From NCBI RefSeq assembly GCF_003072505.1, contig NZ_NTGB01000001.1, positions 1,596,574 through 1,660,573 of the forward strand: DNA of 64,000 bases. The letters are read 5' to 3'. Positions 35,637 to 43,906 of this stretch are shown piece after piece. The DNA comes from Polynucleobacter rarus. Lineage in GTDB: Bacteria; Pseudomonadota; Gammaproteobacteria; Burkholderiales; Burkholderiaceae. The position numbers and the translations under genes were made by a program. Under the pieces are notes generated by a model. That model was not told the DNA's origin and ran no database searches. It was given only the letters and a program-made list of their open reading frames with translations. Positions within the stretch are counted from its first letter, which is position 1. Every line of letters starts with the position of its first letter.

Positions 35637-38225
35637 TTAATGAACTTTCCTCTCAAAAACAAATTCATTATTTTCCACATTCACCGGAATAATATCTTTT
35701 GGACCATATTTCCCTTCCAAAATACGCAGTGCAATCGGGTTCTCGATATATTGTTGAATTGCCCGCTTGAGTGGTCTAGCGCCGAATAACGGATCAAAAC
35801 CAGCCTCTGCAATCTTTAACAAAGCCTCATCGCTGACATCAAGTTGCATATCCATCTTCGCTAAACGATCTGTTAAACGTTGCAACTGAATCTTCGCAAT
35901 TGAACTAATTTGACGCTGATCTAGAGCATGAAACACTACTACTTCATCAATCCGGTTTAAGAATTCCGGCCGGAAATGATCCTTCACTTCTTCCCACACA
36001 GCATCTTTGATATCTTCTTGTGGTTTACCAACCATGGACTGAATCAGGTGAGAACCTAAATTGCTGGTCATCACAATTACGGTATTTTTAAAATCCACCG
36101 TTCTACCCTGACCATCGGTCATCCGTCCATCATCTAGAACTTGAAGAAGTACGTTAAACACATCAGGATGGGCTTTTTCAACCTCATCTAACAAAATCAC
36201 ACTATAGGGTTTGCGACGAACCAGTTCAGTTAAATAGCCACCCTCTTCATAGCCGACATAACCTGGAGGAGCACCAATTAATCTAGAGACGCTGTGCTTT
36301 TCCATAAACTCACTCATATCAATCCGAATTAAATGGTCTTCGCTATCGAATAGAAAACTCGCCAAAGCCTTACATAATTCTGTTTTACCAACTCCAGTAG
36401 GCCCTAGGAACAAGAATGACCCGTAAGGGCGGCCTTCATCTGACAAACCAGCACGTGAGCGACGAATGGCATTAGAAACCGCCACAATCGCATCTTCTTG
36501 GCCAACGACTCGCTGATGTAAGTAGGATTCCATTTTTAATAACTTATCGCGCTCACCTTGCATCATTTTTGAAACAGGAATACCAGTTGCTCGGGACACA
36601 ACTTCAGCAATTTCTTCAGCCCCTACATGGGTTCGCAATAACTTATTCGGCTTTGCGCCACCTTTAGCTTCTGCAGTTGTTGCAGACTTTAATTTACCTT
36701 CCAGTTCAGGTAATTTACCGTATTGCAATTCAGCTACTTTATCTAATTTACCTTCGCGCTGAAAACGTACAATTTCCATCTTCACCTGATCAATTTCTTC
36801 TTTGATATGGGCAGTTCCCTGCGCAGCGCCCTTCTCAGCCATCCAAATTTCCTCTAGGTCAGCGTATTCTTTACTCAACTTCGTAATTTCTTCCTCGATT
36901 AAGGAAAAGCGTTTTTTAGAGGACTCATCTTTTTCTTTTTTGACCGCTTCTCGTTCAATTTTTAACTGAATAATCCGACGATCGAGTTTGTCCATGACTT
37001 CAGGTTTCGAGTCGATTTCCATCTTAATTTTCGAAGCTGCTTCATCGATTAAATCAATTGCTTTATCCGGTAAAAAACGATCCGTAATGTAACGGTGAGA
37101 TAACTCAGCGGCCGCCACGATTGCTGGATCAGTAATTTCTACCCCATGGTGTAACTCATATTTTTCCTGCAAACCACGCAATATAGCAATCGTTGCCTCA
37201 ACACTCGGCTCATCGACTAACACCTTTTGGAAACGGCGCTCTAGCGCTGAGTCTTTTTCTATATATTTACGGTATTCATCTAAAGTGGTTGCGCCAATAC
37301 AATGTAACTCACCCCTCGCCAATGCTGGCTTGAGCATATTGCCTGCATCCATCGAACCTTCTGTTTTACCAGCACCCACCATCGTATGGATCTCATCAAT
37401 AAAGATGATGGTTTGACCTTCATCTTTAGCAATATCAGAGAGTACTGCTTTGAGACGCTCTTCAAATTCACCACGAAATTTTGCACCGGCTAATAGTAAT
37501 GCCATATCTAGTACTAAGACACGTTTATTTTTTAAAGACTCTGGCACTTCACCATTCACAATACGCTGCGCGAGTCCCTCAACAATGGCTGTTTTACCAA
37601 CTCCAGGCTCACCAATTAAGACAGGATTATTTTTAGTCCGTCTTTGTAAAATTTGGATTGCGCGACGGATTTCATCATCCCGTCCAATCACAGGATCCAA
37701 CTTGCCTAAACGGGCACGTTCAGTTAAATCCACCGTGTATTTTTTTAATGCTTCACGCTGCGATTCTGCATCATTACTATTCACCGTTTGACCACCACGA
37801 ACTTGCTCAATCGTTGCTTCCAAACTTTGACGCGATAAACCAGCCGCCCGTGCCGCTTTACCTAGTTCACCCTTGTCGTCTGCTAAGACCAAGAACATGA
37901 GCTCTACAGCAATAAATTGATCACCTTTTTTATTGGCTTCTTTTTCAGTCAGGTTTAACCAGGCAGATAAGCTTCTGCCAACTTGTACTTCGCCACTTCC
38001 TTGAACTTGTGGAAGCTTTTTCAAGCGCAGTTGAAGGTCATTGATTAAGGCATCCACTCGCACACCTGAGCGAGTGAGAAGGCTTTTGCCAGCTCCATCG
38101 CGGTCTTGTAACATTGCGATTAAAACGTGTTCTGGCTCAATAAATTGGTTATCGTTTGTGACCGCAAGGCTTTGGCCTTCGGCTAGCGCTTCTTGAAATT
38201 TGGTAGTTAGTTTTTCGATTCTCAT
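35637..38225 (-). CDS. clpB: ATP-dependent chaperone ClpB
   Basis: ClpB is the Hsp100 disaggregase that works with DnaK to rescue aggregated proteins. The 862-residue protein has the N-terminal repeat domain (1-150) and NBD1 with Walker [10 protein letters not shown] near residue 205. The middle coiled coil (about 410-525) is Glu/Lys-rich, and NBD2 has GPTGVGKTE near residue 608. The length is standard. The sigma-32-like promoter upstream supports heat-shock control. In related genomes it directly neighbours moaE; here an accessory module lies between. Confidence 0.97.
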   Translation of the reverse strand: MRIEKLTTKFQEALAEGQSLAVTNDNQFIEPEHVLIAMLQDRDGAGKSLLTRSGVRVDALINDLQLRLKKLPQVQGSGEVQVGRSLSAWLNLTEKEANKKGDQFIAVELMFLVLADDKGELGKAARAAGLSRQSLEATIEQVRGGQTVNSNDAESQREALKKYTVDLTERARLGKLDPVIGRDDEIRRAIQILQRRTKNNPVLIGEPGVGKTAIVEGLAQRIVNGEVPESLKNKRVLVLDMALLLAGAKFRGEFEERLKAVLSDIAKDEGQTIIFIDEIHTMVGAGKTEGSMDAGNMLKPALARGELHCIGATTLDEYRKYIEKDSALERRFQKVLVDEPSVEATIAILRGLQEKYELHHGVEITDPAIVAAAELSHRYITDRFLPDKAIDLIDEAASKIKMEIDSKPEVMDKLDRRIIQLKIEREAVKKEKDESSKKRFSLIEEEITKLSKEYADLEEIWMAEKGAAQGTAHIKEEIDQVKMEIVRFQREGKLDKVAELQYGKLPELEGKLKSATTAEAKGGAKPNKLLRTHVGAEEIAEVVSRATGIPVSKMMQGERDKLLKMESYLHQRVVGQEDAIVAVSNAIRRSRAGLSDEGRPYGSFLFLGPTGVGKTELCKALASFLFDSEDHLIRIDMSEFMEKHSVSRLIGAPPGYVGYEEGGYLTELVRRKPYSVILLDEVEKAHPDVFNVLLQVLDDGRMTDGQGRTVDFKNTVIVMTSNLGSHLIQSMVGKPQEDIKDAVWEEVKDHFRPEFLNRIDEVVVFHALDQRQISSIAKIQLQRLTDRLAKMDMQLDVSDEALLKIAEAGFDPLFGARPLKRAIQQYIENPIALRILEGKYGPKDIIPVNVENNEFVFERKVH

Positions 38226-38266
38226 GAGGTCCTCTATTAAGAAATAAGAAAATATGTATATTCCTT

Positions 38267-38294
38267 ACATGAGTACGTTTTACAAAATTTCAAG
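38267..38294 (-). promoter_or_regulatory. sigma-32-like heat-shock promoter of clpB
   Basis: On the minus strand a perfect CTTGAAA (plus 38288-38294) is followed after 13 bp by ACTCATGT (plus 38267-38274), which matches 5 of 7 defined positions of CCCCATNT. The expected start lies about 35 bp upstream of the clpB ATG at 38225. Confidence 0.7.
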
Positions 38295-38315
38295 AGCTAT
38301 CCTAAAATATTGTTC

Positions 38316-38597
38316 ATGACAGTTAACTTGAGTATACCGACGACGGATAAGAAATGGTATCTATACCTTTTAGAGTGTAGTGACGGAACTTTTTATACCG
38401 GCATCACCAATTCTCTCGATGATCGTATCGCCACTCATAATGCGGGCAAAGGTGCAAAATATACGAGAGGACGCAGGCCAGTCAAATTATTGAATTCAAT
38501 GATTTGTGAGAATCACTCGACAGCGCTTAAGGCAGAAATTCAATTAAAAAAGTTAGCAAAAAAAGATAAAAGGAATTTCTTCATTCCAATCATTTAA
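38316..38597 (+). CDS. GIY-YIG domain (UPF0213/YhbQ-like) protein
   Basis: This 93-residue single-domain protein has the GIY-YIG pattern WYLYLLECSDGTFYTGITNS, with the catalytic Arg in LDDRIATHNAGKGAKYTRGR and a Glu in LKAEIQLKKL. YhbQ-type proteins are small nuclease-fold proteins with weak or unknown cellular roles. The frame opens at TTG 38310, but ATG 38316 is the likelier start. It is divergent from clpB and ends at its own terminator. It may be a host gene rather than part of the next module. Confidence 0.87.
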   Translation: MTVNLSIPTTDKKWYLYLLECSDGTFYTGITNSLDDRIATHNAGKGAKYTRGRRPVKLLNSMICENHSTALKAEIQLKKLAKKDKRNFFIPII

Positions 38598-38606
38598 GTC
38601 AGTAGA

Positions 38607-38631
38607 CTTAGGGCTTTAGCTCTGAGTTTTT
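38607..38631 (+). terminator. intrinsic terminator of the GIY-YIG gene
   Basis: CTTAGGGC (38607-38614) pairs with GCTCTGAG (38619-38626), with two G-T pairs, around a TTTA loop. A TTTTT run follows (38627-38631). It begins 10 bp after the stop codon. Confidence 0.75.
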
Positions 38632-38759
38632 AACCCTTTGTACGAGTCATCTTTATAGCCTCTTAATCAGGCTAATTTAGCAATTTAATTGTTTTTATTT
38701 GAATTCAAACAGCATTATCTATATAACACTCATTGAAGGGTAAAAACTGTTCTGGTGTT

Positions 38760-38793
38760 TACAAAAGATAACGGTAAGCCGTTATCTTTTGTA
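38760..38793. terminator. 15-bp perfect inverted repeat at the left edge of the DUF6088-Fic module
   Basis: TACAAAAGATAACGG and CCGTTATCTTTTGTA flank a TAAG loop with no mismatch. The arms end in T-runs on both strands, so it could stop transcription from either side. It lies 62 bp before the DUF6088 ATG and may insulate the module from the clpB/GIY-YIG side. A boundary or operator role is also possible. Confidence 0.5.
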
Positions 38794-38804
38794 TGTACAG
38801 ACTA

Positions 38805-38845
38805 TTGTTTTATATGGTAAAATTAATATTTCAGCCATAAAACAA
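38805..38845. promoter_or_regulatory. inverted-repeat operator candidate of the DUF6088-Fic operon
   Basis: TTGTTTTAT (38805-38813) and ATAAAACAA (38837-38845) are perfect 9-bp arms. Adding the inner TGG/CCA gives 11 bp with a 2-nt offset. A possible -10 TAAAAT (38818-38823) lies between the arms, and the gene starts 10 bp after the second arm. AbiEi-type antitoxins are known to bind inverted repeats in their own promoters, so autoregulation is likely. Confidence 0.5.
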
Positions 38846-38855
38846 GGTTAAGAAA

Positions 38856-39533
38856 ATGTTGCTTAAAAATCGAGTTCAAATTTCCATCGCTAAGCGAAGC
38901 GGAAACGTAATCTTGCGATCTGACATCGCAAATCTCGGTAGTGACACACAACTGAGCGAAGTGCTACGCACTCTGACTCAAGAAGGGAAGCTTATCAAGC
39001 TGGGGGCTGGAATTTATGCCAAGGCCCACAAGGTTACAGATGGTGAAGTGCTCCTTGTCGCCAATGACCAGCAAGTAGCAAAAGAGCTTTTCGAACGCCT
39101 CGGCGTGGAAGTGGATTTCGTTGAGGTTAATGCAGAATCAGGTGAAACCATTTATTTTCTGGATACCTCCAAACGACGCATGTCGCGCAACCTCAAGTTC
39201 AATAATGTACAAGTGGTCTATTCGCGAAAGCATAACGGGTTCAAAAACTATCTGAAAATTGATCTGACGACTCAGTTGGAGATGCTCCCTATAAAGGGAG
39301 TAAGTGATTTTGTTCGTCGCCTTGCGATTCAGCATGGTGTGATCGCACGGCGCACAAGAATGGATGATTGGGCAGACGCTGTTACCCGACTTGCTGGCGA
39401 TGACGTAAAGCAAGACCCCACAGATGAATTGTTGGTTGCCTTGACCAAAAAAAATATAATCAGCGGCCGTCAGATGGTGCGCTTGTTAACTAATCATATG
39501 AAAGAGGAGGAAAGTGTTCGATCCGTTCAATGA
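38856..39533 (+). CDS. DUF6088 / AbiEi-like winged-helix protein, probable antitoxin-regulator
   Basis: This 225-residue protein opens with a winged-helix domain (residues 1-60) ending TLTQEGKLIKLGAGIYAKAHK. That is the pattern of DUF6088 and AbiEi-type transcriptional regulators, which serve as antitoxins of nucleotidyltransferase toxins in type IV systems. The middle (60-150) resembles the AbiEi C-terminal domain. The partner here is a Fic-domain protein, whose gene overlaps by 20 nt. Hand counts of single 60-base lines give 47% (38881-38940) and 53% GC (39001-39060) against 35% for a line of clpB (36901-36960), which suggests transfer. An A8 tract lies at 39447-39454. Confidence 0.72.
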   Translation: MLLKNRVQISIAKRSGNVILRSDIANLGSDTQLSEVLRTLTQEGKLIKLGAGIYAKAHKVTDGEVLLVANDQQVAKELFERLGVEVDFVEVNAESGETIYFLDTSKRRMSRNLKFNNVQVVYSRKHNGFKNYLKIDLTTQLEMLPIKGVSDFVRRLAIQHGVIARRTRMDDWADAVTRLAGDDVKQDPTDELLVALTKKNIISGRQMVRLLTNHMKEEESVRSVQ

Positions 39534-40284
39534 CTTCCAAACTGCCGGCTATCTTCGCAATTTTGAAGCTATCAAAGACCCGTTAAAGATAAGCCGGATT
39601 GAGCACAACTCCTTCAAAGTTCGGCTCGAAGAAGCTCTTGACCAGTTGAGGCGCATCGATGGTCCGCTCACATATGGTGACTATCTTAAGGTTCATGGAA
39701 CCCTATTCCAAGACGTCTATCCGTGGTCTGGTCAAGATCGCCTTTCGCTGGGAGTCGGTCGACTTGTTTCCAAGGGATCGAAGGTTCAGTTCGAAGTATC
39801 AGAATTATCCCAACATGCAGTGGAGTGGGGCCTGAACATGGGTAACAACACTGAGCACATGCGAAAGTGGCCTGGTGAGGTAATGGGAGCATTTGCTTGG
39901 GGGCATCCATTTCTGGATGGGAACGGTCGTAGCATGCTTCTCGTGCATACCGAGTTGTGCTACCGGGCCGGCTTCGCCATCGATTGGATTGCCTCGAAAA
40001 AGAGTGACTATCTCGATGCACTCACGCATGAACTTGCGCATCCAAGAGATCGTGTCCTAGATGCGTATTTGAGAAATTTTATTGTCGACATGCGTCCTCG
40101 AGCAGATTGGGTCGAATACTTTAAAACAATGCCTGGCTTATCCGGCGATGATGATGAAGTGAATTTGGACTACGCAGAAGATGATCTTAATGCGATCGCT
40201 CGATATGAAGAAGTCAAGTTACAGCGGACCTTGAAATCAACTTTGGTGAAATTTAGCGATAAAAACTCAACTGGCAGCAGCTAG
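39514..40284 (+). CDS. Fic/DOC domain protein with altered motif, probable toxin
   Basis: Fic enzymes move AMP or other phosphate-containing groups onto target proteins. The 256-residue protein has the flap region LFQDVYPWSGQDR (about 64-76) and the core motif HPFLDGNGRSML at residues 131-142. Catalytic H131, F133, D135, G136, N137, G138 and R139 are kept, but the second Arg of HPFx(D/E)GNGRxxR is L142. No inhibitory (S/T)xxxE(G/N) motif was found in this protein. GTG 39514 follows AGGAGG by 3 nt, and the overlap with the DUF6088 gene indicates coupled translation. A line at 39901-39960 is 55% GC by hand count. Confidence 0.85.
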   Translation: MFDPFNDFQTAGYLRNFEAIKDPLKISRIEHNSFKVRLEEALDQLRRIDGPLTYGDYLKVHGTLFQDVYPWSGQDRLSLGVGRLVSKGSKVQFEVSELSQHAVEWGLNMGNNTEHMRKWPGEVMGAFAWGHPFLDGNGRSMLLVHTELCYRAGFAIDWIASKKSDYLDALTHELAHPRDRVLDAYLRNFIVDMRPRADWVEYFKTMPGLSGDDDEVNLDYAEDDLNAIARYEEVKLQRTLKSTLVKFSDKNSTGSS

Positions 40285-40436
40285 CAACCTAAAAAAACTG
40301 AGGTTTACTGGGAATGGCAAAAGGAACCATTTCAAATGATGTTCTTTGATTAACTTTGATGAACATTTTCGTCAGATATTTTCAATCTAGCTCATAAGGT
40401 GAATTCACTTCAGTAAGATGAAGTTACCAAAGGTGA

Positions 40437-40895
40437 CTAATCCTTAACTTGCCACTTTTTCAAACGTTCATCATCTGAAGTTCTAGCATCAACCCAACGC
40501 GCCCCATCTGCAGTATGTTCTTTTTTCCAAAATGGAGCCGAGGTTTTTAGATAATCCATCACAAACTCACAGGCAGCAAAAGCGTCACCACGATGAGTAC
40601 TAGCAATTGCAACGAGGACAATTTGATCGCCGACCTTAAGGTCGCCAACGCGGTGAATGACGGTAGCATTCAAAACATCCCAGCGTTTCTTGGCTTGCTC
40701 AAGAATATCCTCTAAGGATTTTTCTGTCATCCCAGGATAGTGCTCAAGACTCATTGCGGAAATTGCGTCACCTTGATGATTGTCACGAACCGTTCCTACA
40801 AAAATATTGATACCACCAATTTGCGAATGATTCGCGCTTAAGATTTTTAATTCTTGCGAGACATCAAAGTCTTCCGTTTGAATTGAAATTTTCAT
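40437..40895 (-). CDS. moaE: molybdopterin synthase catalytic subunit MoaE
   Basis: MoaE, with MoaD thiocarboxylate, puts the two dithiolene sulfurs into molybdopterin. The 152-residue protein has GGINIFVGTVRD, SLEHYPGMTE, HRVGDLKVGD and the Lys-bearing WKKEHTADGARWVDA. The length is normal. It follows moaD by 24 bp and ends the alaA-hom-thrC-moeA-moaD-moaE series. A weak hairpin (40407-40424) lies in the 152 bp between it and the convergent Fic gene. Confidence 0.95.
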   Translation of the reverse strand: MKISIQTEDFDVSQELKILSANHSQIGGINIFVGTVRDNHQGDAISAMSLEHYPGMTEKSLEDILEQAKKRWDVLNATVIHRVGDLKVGDQIVLVAIASTHRGDAFAACEFVMDYLKTSAPFWKKEHTADGARWVDARTSDDERLKKWQVKD

Positions 40896-40919
40896 GATCG
40901 GTTCAATATCAAATTGAGT

Positions 40920-41177
40920 TTAACCGCCTGTTACGGGCGGGAAAAATGCCACTTCTGCACCGTCTTCAATCAAGGTGTCAGGCTCAACCATCGTCTGATG
41001 TTGCGCAACTCGGATAGGTCTTTTAAGCGCAAGTGTATCAGCCCATAAGGCATCAATATTAATTAAATAAGCTCGGAGTTGCGCGATCGTTTTCACATCA
41101 GGTGGCACGGATAAATCCATCTCACTTAAATCTAAACTTTCTCGAATCGATGCAAAAAAGCGCAGTTTAATTTTCAC
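40920..41177 (-). CDS. moaD: molybdopterin synthase sulfur carrier subunit MoaD
   Basis: MoaD is the ubiquitin-fold sulfur carrier whose C-terminal Gly-Gly is thiocarboxylated. From GTG 41177 it has 85 residues, beginning with the family pattern KIKLRFFASIRESL and ending AFFPPVTGG. A longer in-frame stretch upstream overlaps moeA and does not look like MoaD. AGGTT lies about 8 nt before the GTG. The moeA stop is 7 nt upstream. Confidence 0.93.
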   Translation of the reverse strand: MKIKLRFFASIRESLDLSEMDLSVPPDVKTIAQLRAYLINIDALWADTLALKRPIRVAQHQTMVEPDTLIEDGAEVAFFPPVTGG

Positions 41178-41184
41178 GACGAAC

Positions 41185-42441
41185 CTAATTAAAGAATTGA
41201 GAAAAAGGCATAAAGTGTACCGTATCACCCTCTGCAATCTTGGTTCCTGCTGGCACGTCAATCAAGCCATCACCCCAAGCTGCACTGGTTAATACGCCAG
41301 AACTTTGATTTGCGAATAAGTCTACCGTACCGGCATCATTAATCCGAACTCTTAAGAATTCGTTCCGACGATCGGGTTTTGTCCATACAAAATTTGCTTT
41401 GAGTGGAAAACGCTGCAGTGGTCGATTTTTTCTACCTTGTAGAGCCAAAATAAAAGGCTGTACAAATAATAAAAAAGTAACAAAGCTCGATACTGGGTTA
41501 CCCGGCAATCCCATAAACCACGTTTGATCTGAACTTCCTTTGGGAATCTGACCAAAAGCCAAAGGCTTACCTGGCTTAATTGCAATTTGCCACATATCTA
41601 AGCTGCCTTCTGCACTGACTGCCGGCTTGATATGATCTTCTTCACCAACTGAGACGCCCCCCGAAGTCACAATCAGATCATGCCCAATCGCTGCTTGACG
41701 CAGTGTTTGACGGGTAGACTCTAATGTATCGGGCACAATCCCAAAATCTGTGGCTTCACAACCTAGCGATTTAATACAAGCCAGTAAAGTGTCGCGGTTA
41801 GAGTTATAAATACCACCCGGCTTCAAAGGCTGACCTGGCAGGGTTAATTCATCTCCCGTAAAAAATAAGGCGACCTTCACACGTCTAAATACTTCGAGGT
41901 GAGTAATACCTGCAGAGGCAGCAACGCCTAACTCTTGTGGACGTAGAAAAGTCCCCTTCGAGAGCACAACATGTCCTGCCTGAATATCTTCACCGCTACG
42001 TCGAACCCATTGACCACTATTCGGGATTTGATTAACACGTACTGTGTAATCAAGACCTTCCATATTTGGCTGCGTAAGCACTTCACAATCCTCTTGCATC
42101 ACAACAGCATCGGCACCATCAGGAATATTGGCTCCCGTAAAAATTCGTGCCATCGTCCCAGGCTTTAAAGTCACCCCAACACTACCGGCTGGAATCCGCT
42201 GCGAAACTGGCAAGACAGCCCCAATTTCTTTAACATCTGCTGCGCGCATCACATAGCCGTCCATTTGAGTGTTATCCGCTGGAGGAACACTGACATGACT
42301 CACTTGATCAACGGCGAGCACCCGATATAAAGCATCCTGCACGGTCACAAGTTCAGTCTCTTTTACGTTTTGCGCTTTGGCTAGAAGAATCTCTAACGCT
42401 TGGGAAGCAGTCTTTAAAGGTTGTTTAATCTGTTCACTCAT
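41185..42441 (-). CDS. moeA: molybdopterin molybdenumtransferase MoeA
   Basis: MoeA inserts molybdate into adenylylated molybdopterin. The 418-residue protein has the expected domains: the N-terminal QMDGYVMRAADV, PDGADAVVMQED, the MoCF-type GDELTLPGQPLKPGGIYNSN, TSGGVSVGEEDH, LPGNPVSSFVTF, and a C-terminal beta-domain. The start codon overlaps the thrC stop in ATGA (42438-42441), an unusual tight link between threonine and molybdenum cofactor genes that recurs in Burkholderiaceae. Confidence 0.95.
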   Translation of the reverse strand: MSEQIKQPLKTASQALEILLAKAQNVKETELVTVQDALYRVLAVDQVSHVSVPPADNTQMDGYVMRAADVKEIGAVLPVSQRIPAGSVGVTLKPGTMARIFTGANIPDGADAVVMQEDCEVLTQPNMEGLDYTVRVNQIPNSGQWVRRSGEDIQAGHVVLSKGTFLRPQELGVAASAGITHLEVFRRVKVALFFTGDELTLPGQPLKPGGIYNSNRDTLLACIKSLGCEATDFGIVPDTLESTRQTLRQAAIGHDLIVTSGGVSVGEEDHIKPAVSAEGSLDMWQIAIKPGKPLAFGQIPKGSSDQTWFMGLPGNPVSSFVTFLLFVQPFILALQGRKNRPLQRFPLKANFVWTKPDRRNEFLRVRINDAGTVDLFANQSSGVLTSAAWGDGLIDVPAGTKIAEGDTVHFMPFSQFFN

Positions 42442-43892
42442 TTGGTATGTTCAACAATAAATTGTTTAACGGCTTGTACATTTGGCGGCATTTCGATGAC
42501 CTGCTGGGGCAACTGCTCAATCCCTTCAAAGGCACTTGGGCGGCCAGGCGGATGACCTAAAGCTTCCTCAATCGTACTAGCAAATTTAATTGGTAAGGCT
42601 GTTTCTAACACAAGCATCTTCACGCCAGCTGTTAGATGTTCCAGCGCCACCTTCATACCGTCAGCAGTATGGGTATCAATCACGACATGATAAGTATTGG
42701 CGACTTGCTGAATCGTCCGAATCCGGTCTTCGTGGGTACTTCTACCGGAGACAAAACCATATTGTGCAATTTGACCAAACTGGGTTGTATTAGAAAAATC
42801 AAAACCACCACTGGTGTCCACTTGCTTAAATAGCTTTGCTACTTCCGCCCCGTCTCGTCCAAGCCAATCGAATACAAAACGCTCAAAGTTACTTGCCTTC
42901 GAAATATCCATGGAGGGACTCGAAGTATGTAAGGTTTCTGCTGCTTTTCTGGCACGGTAAACACCCGTTTTAAAAAACTCATCCAAGACATCATTTTCAT
43001 TGGTTGCAACAATTAATTTTTCAATTGGCAAGCCCATCATCCTCGCAATATGACCAGCGCAGACATTACCAAAGTTACCACTCGGCACACAAAAAGAAAC
43101 TTTTTCTGAACTACTGTCGGTTGCTCTTAAATAACCGGCAAAATAGTAAACGACTTGAGCGACAACGCGGGCCCAATTGATCGAGTTTACCGTACCAATC
43201 TGATGCTGAGCCTTGAAAGCTAGGTCATTACTGACCGCTTTAACGATATCTTGGGCATCATCAAATACCCCTTCAATAGCAATATTAAAAATATTTTCAT
43301 CCTTCAAGGAATACATCTGAGCACACTGAAACGGACTCATTTTCCCTTTGGGCGAAAGCATAAATACCTTAATCCCTTTTTTACCACGCATGGCGTACTC
43401 AGCGGCACTACCCGTGTCACCTGACGTGGCCCCGAGAATATTGAGTTCTTTATTTTCACGTGCCAAAACATATTCAAACAAATTACCTAAGAGCTGCATC
43501 GCCATGTCTTTGAATGCAAGAGTCGGGCCATTGGATAAGCTCAGTAAACCAATAGAAGTTTGTCCCTGACCAACAGCCACATCACCCAACCAATGAACTG
43601 GCGTAATATCAGTCGCATCATCCTGCTCACGAGTGTGGCAATAGACCTTGCTGGTGTATGTTTTTTCACAAATTACTTTTAAATCCGCAGCAGGGATGTC
43701 GTCAGCGAATAAACTCAATATCTCAAACGCTAACTGTGCATAAGACAAACCACGCCAACTATCTAAAGTTTGCTTACTAATCTGTGGATAAGTCTCTGGC
43801 AAATATAAGCCACCATCAGGAGCTAAACCCGCTAACAGGATTTGTAAAAAAGAGAGGTTTTGTTGACTACCTCTAGTGGATATATAACGCAT
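42438..43892 (-). CDS. thrC: threonine synthase
   Basis: ThrC converts O-phosphohomoserine to threonine with PLP. The 484-residue protein has the PLP lysine in GPTLAFKDMAMQLLG, the phosphate-loop sequence GATSGDTGSAAEYA, and CVPSGNFGNVCAGHIA. It belongs to the longer ThrC class found in proteobacteria and fungi. It is 14 bp downstream of hom and overlaps moeA by 4 nt. Confidence 0.96.
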   Translation of the reverse strand: MRYISTRGSQQNLSFLQILLAGLAPDGGLYLPETYPQISKQTLDSWRGLSYAQLAFEILSLFADDIPAADLKVICEKTYTSKVYCHTREQDDATDITPVHWLGDVAVGQGQTSIGLLSLSNGPTLAFKDMAMQLLGNLFEYVLARENKELNILGATSGDTGSAAEYAMRGKKGIKVFMLSPKGKMSPFQCAQMYSLKDENIFNIAIEGVFDDAQDIVKAVSNDLAFKAQHQIGTVNSINWARVVAQVVYYFAGYLRATDSSSEKVSFCVPSGNFGNVCAGHIARMMGLPIEKLIVATNENDVLDEFFKTGVYRARKAAETLHTSSPSMDISKASNFERFVFDWLGRDGAEVAKLFKQVDTSGGFDFSNTTQFGQIAQYGFVSGRSTHEDRIRTIQQVANTYHVVIDTHTADGMKVALEHLTAGVKMLVLETALPIKFASTIEEALGHPPGRPSAFEGIEQLPQQVIEMPPNVQAVKQFIVEHTK

Positions 43893-43906
43893 AAAAACAG
43901 CCTTAA

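Noticed and set aside
38970..38987. T-L-T-Q-E-G (residues 39-44) of the DUF6088 protein fits the Fic inhibitory motif (S/T)xxxE(G/N)
   Set aside because: It lies in the winged-helix segment where such an EG step before the wing is common in this family, so the match is probably chance. It is not placed like the FicA inhibitory helix.
39447..39454. A8 tract in the DUF6088 gene as a frameshift that could fuse it to Fic
   Set aside because: The frame of the Fic gene is closed by a TGA at 39499 upstream of its start, so slippage cannot make a fusion.
40407..40424. ACTTCA/TGAAGT hairpin between the Fic and moaE genes as a terminator
   Set aside because: The stem is short and no T-run follows on either strand; too weak to list as a feature.
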